A stretch of 56,646 nt of DNA from Rhodanobacter fulvus Jip2 (GTDB lineage: Bacteria > Pseudomonadota > Gammaproteobacteria > Xanthomonadales > Rhodanobacteraceae), in the NCBI RefSeq assembly GCF_000264315.1, contig NZ_AJXU01000018.1, positions 1-56,646 of the forward strand. Reading direction: 5' to 3'. This document shows, in pieces, positions 55,849 through 56,646 of the stretch. The notes under the pieces were generated by a model, which ran no database searches, was not told the origin of the DNA, and worked only from the letters and a program-made list of their open reading frames with translations. Made by a program: the position numbers and the translations under genes. Each line of letters starts with the position of its first letter. Position 1 is the first letter of the stretch.

Positions 55849-55856
55849 GCTGACCG

Positions 55857-56010
55857 CCGGGAATCGGGATTGGGGATTCGGGATTCGTCAAAGCAGCACC
55901 CGCTCCGTCTCGCCGGTTTCCCGGTCCTTTTTGCCAATGGAGCGGGAATCGCCAAAAATCGACAGCCCGCGCCGCTTTTCCCAATCTCAAATCCCGTCTC
56001 CCGAATCCCG
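55857..56010 (+). repeat. Inverted-repeat element between pdhB and the E2 gene
   Basis: The left end GGGAATCGGGATTGGGGATT (from 55859, continued by CGGGATTCG) is matched in inverted order by CCCAATCTCAAATCCCG and TCTCCCGAATCCCG (55979-56010). The element fills the whole pdhB-E2 gap and ends 9 bases before the E2 start, so it would be transcribed within the operon. Repeats with this GGGATTCGGGATTC pattern are common in xanthomonads. Confidence 0.75.
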
Positions 56011-56018
56011 GAAAAAAA

Positions 56019-56646
56019 ATGGCTGACCTCAAGACGTTCTACCTGCCCGACCTCGGTGAAGGCCTGCCCGATGCCACCGTGGTCGAGTGGCACGTGAAAG
56101 TGGGCGACAGCATCAAGCTGGATGCGCCGCTGTGCTCGATGGAAACCGCCAAGGCGATCGTCGACGTGCCCTCGCCGTACACCGGCAAGGTCACCAAGCT
56201 GCACGGTGCGCCGGGCGACGTGATCGAGACGGGGGCCGCACTGGCCGAGTTCGAACCGGACCCCAACGCCAAGCAGCGCGCCGAAGCCGAGTCCACCGGC
56301 CATCACCACGGCCCGCGCAAGAGCGTGGGCAGCCCGGCGCCGGACAACCGCCAGAAAGTCGTGGCGTCGGATGAAGGCGGCGAAGTGGCCGTGCACGGTA
56401 CCGACCGCGAGGACGAAGGCACCGTGGTCGGCGCGATGGTCAGCGGCAACACCGTGCATGTGGAACAGGCCGCCTCGGTCGGCGGCGTGAAAGCCGTGCC
56501 CGCGGTGCGCGCGTTGGCGAAGAAGCTGAAGGTCGACCTGGCCCGCGTGGCACCCAGCGGCGCCGACGGCGTGGTCACGCTGAAGGATGTGAAGGAAGCC
56601 GCCGCCAACGGCTCCGCTCCGCTCCCCTCTCCCGGTACCGGGAGAG
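56019..56646 (+). CDS. Dihydrolipoamide acyltransferase (E2), 5' part
   Basis: The first 209 residues of an E2 core protein; the gene runs off the window. It has one lipoyl domain (residues 1-80, lipoyl K45 in SMETAKAIV) and a peripheral subunit-binding domain (about residues 160-198, VKAVPAVRALAKKLKVDLARV and GVVTLKDV). The catalytic domain lies beyond the end. ETAK instead of ETDKA occurs in E2 proteins of this kind. The start at 56019 lies 9 bases after a repeat and has only an A-rich leader (GAAAAAAA) in place of a clear ribosome site. Acetyl versus branched acyl specificity cannot be fixed. Confidence 0.9.
   Translation, partial: MADLKTFYLPDLGEGLPDATVVEWHVKVGDSIKLDAPLCSMETAKAIVDVPSPYTGKVTKLHGAPGDVIETGAALAEFEPDPNAKQRAEAESTGHHHGPRKSVGSPAPDNRQKVVASDEGGEVAVHGTDREDEGTVVGAMVSGNTVHVEQAASVGGVKAVPAVRALAKKLKVDLARVAPSGADGVVTLKDVKEAAANGSAPLPSPGTGR
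56627..56646 (+). repeat. 20-base palindrome inside the E2 linker
   Basis: CTCTCCCGGTACCGGGAGAG is a perfect palindrome at the window's end, in frame with the E2 coding sequence, where it encodes part of PLPSPGTGR just after the subunit-binding domain. It looks like an intergenic-type repeat that has entered a flexible linker. Confidence 0.6.

Overview
The window is a chromosomal segment of a high-GC, denitrifying gammaproteobacterium, most probably of the Rhodanobacter/Xanthomonadaceae-Rhodanobacteraceae group. This is inferred from gene content and protein style (three-domain NirK, FNR/Dnr-type boxes, PepSY/DUF3325/DUF3649 siderophore uptake block, Xanthomonad-like intergenic repeats); no search could be run. 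There is no rRNA, tRNA, CRISPR array, prophage or insertion sequence that I can see. Genes are densely packed, and most long antisense frames are shadows caused by the GC bias.

Layout. (1) 59-4583, minus strand: Fur-controlled siderophore uptake operon (TonB receptor, DUF3649, PepSY membrane protein, DUF3325). (2) 4909-13117: denitrification and anaerobic-stress block: nirK with a fused cytochrome c, a NirV-like protein and a SCO copper chaperone (minus), nnrS (minus), then a divergent SDR-universal stress protein-P-type ATPase run. (3) 13292-21152: TetR regulator and a complete YbhGFSR-type ABC exporter with outer-membrane channel. (4) 21186-26193: MaoC-Pta fusion, acetate kinase and phosphoketolase. 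(5) 26407-31450: tandem SpoIIAA-like protein, DUF2238 membrane protein, L,D-transpeptidase, gene remnants, diguanylate cyclase. (6) 31632-42227: second FNR-controlled block: beta-CASP metallo-hydrolase, heme-c porin-like protein, PEGA/SHOCT-like protein, small membrane protein, a diheme NorC and an extended NorB, two FNR-type regulators, GNAT protein and hemN. (7) 42396-47707: tyrosine/homogentisate catabolism (FAH-family hydrolase, hmgA, hpd, MarR regulator), interrupted by a GIY-YIG nuclease ORF bracketed by palindromic repeats. (8) 47712-56646: aconitase, POT peptide transporter, tryptophan 2,3-dioxygenase and pdhA-pdhB-E2 (truncated by the window end).

How it works together. At least seven sites of the form TTGAY-N4-RTCAA or one mismatch from it sit in front of nirK, nnrS/SDR, the metallo-hydrolase, the heme porin, the nor operon, the GNAT gene and hemN. 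Both FNR-family proteins in the window keep all four cluster cysteines and the E-x2-SR recognition helix, so the window carries both the probable oxygen sensors and much of their regulon: nitrite to NO (NirK), NO to N2O (NorCB), NO/heme/copper handling (NnrS, SCO), oxygen-independent heme synthesis (HemN) and stress functions. Acetyl-phosphate metabolism could supply ATP when respiration is limited.

Most interesting signals: a GIY-YIG nuclease ORF flanked on both sides by convergent pairs of a hairpin repeat whose central stem co-varies between copies; a NorC with a second fused cytochrome c domain next to a C-terminally extended NorB; a Fur box placed over the predicted start site of an FNR-activated nnrS promoter; a hemN promoter geometry that predicts a leaderless mRNA; and two homologous gene-tail remnants.
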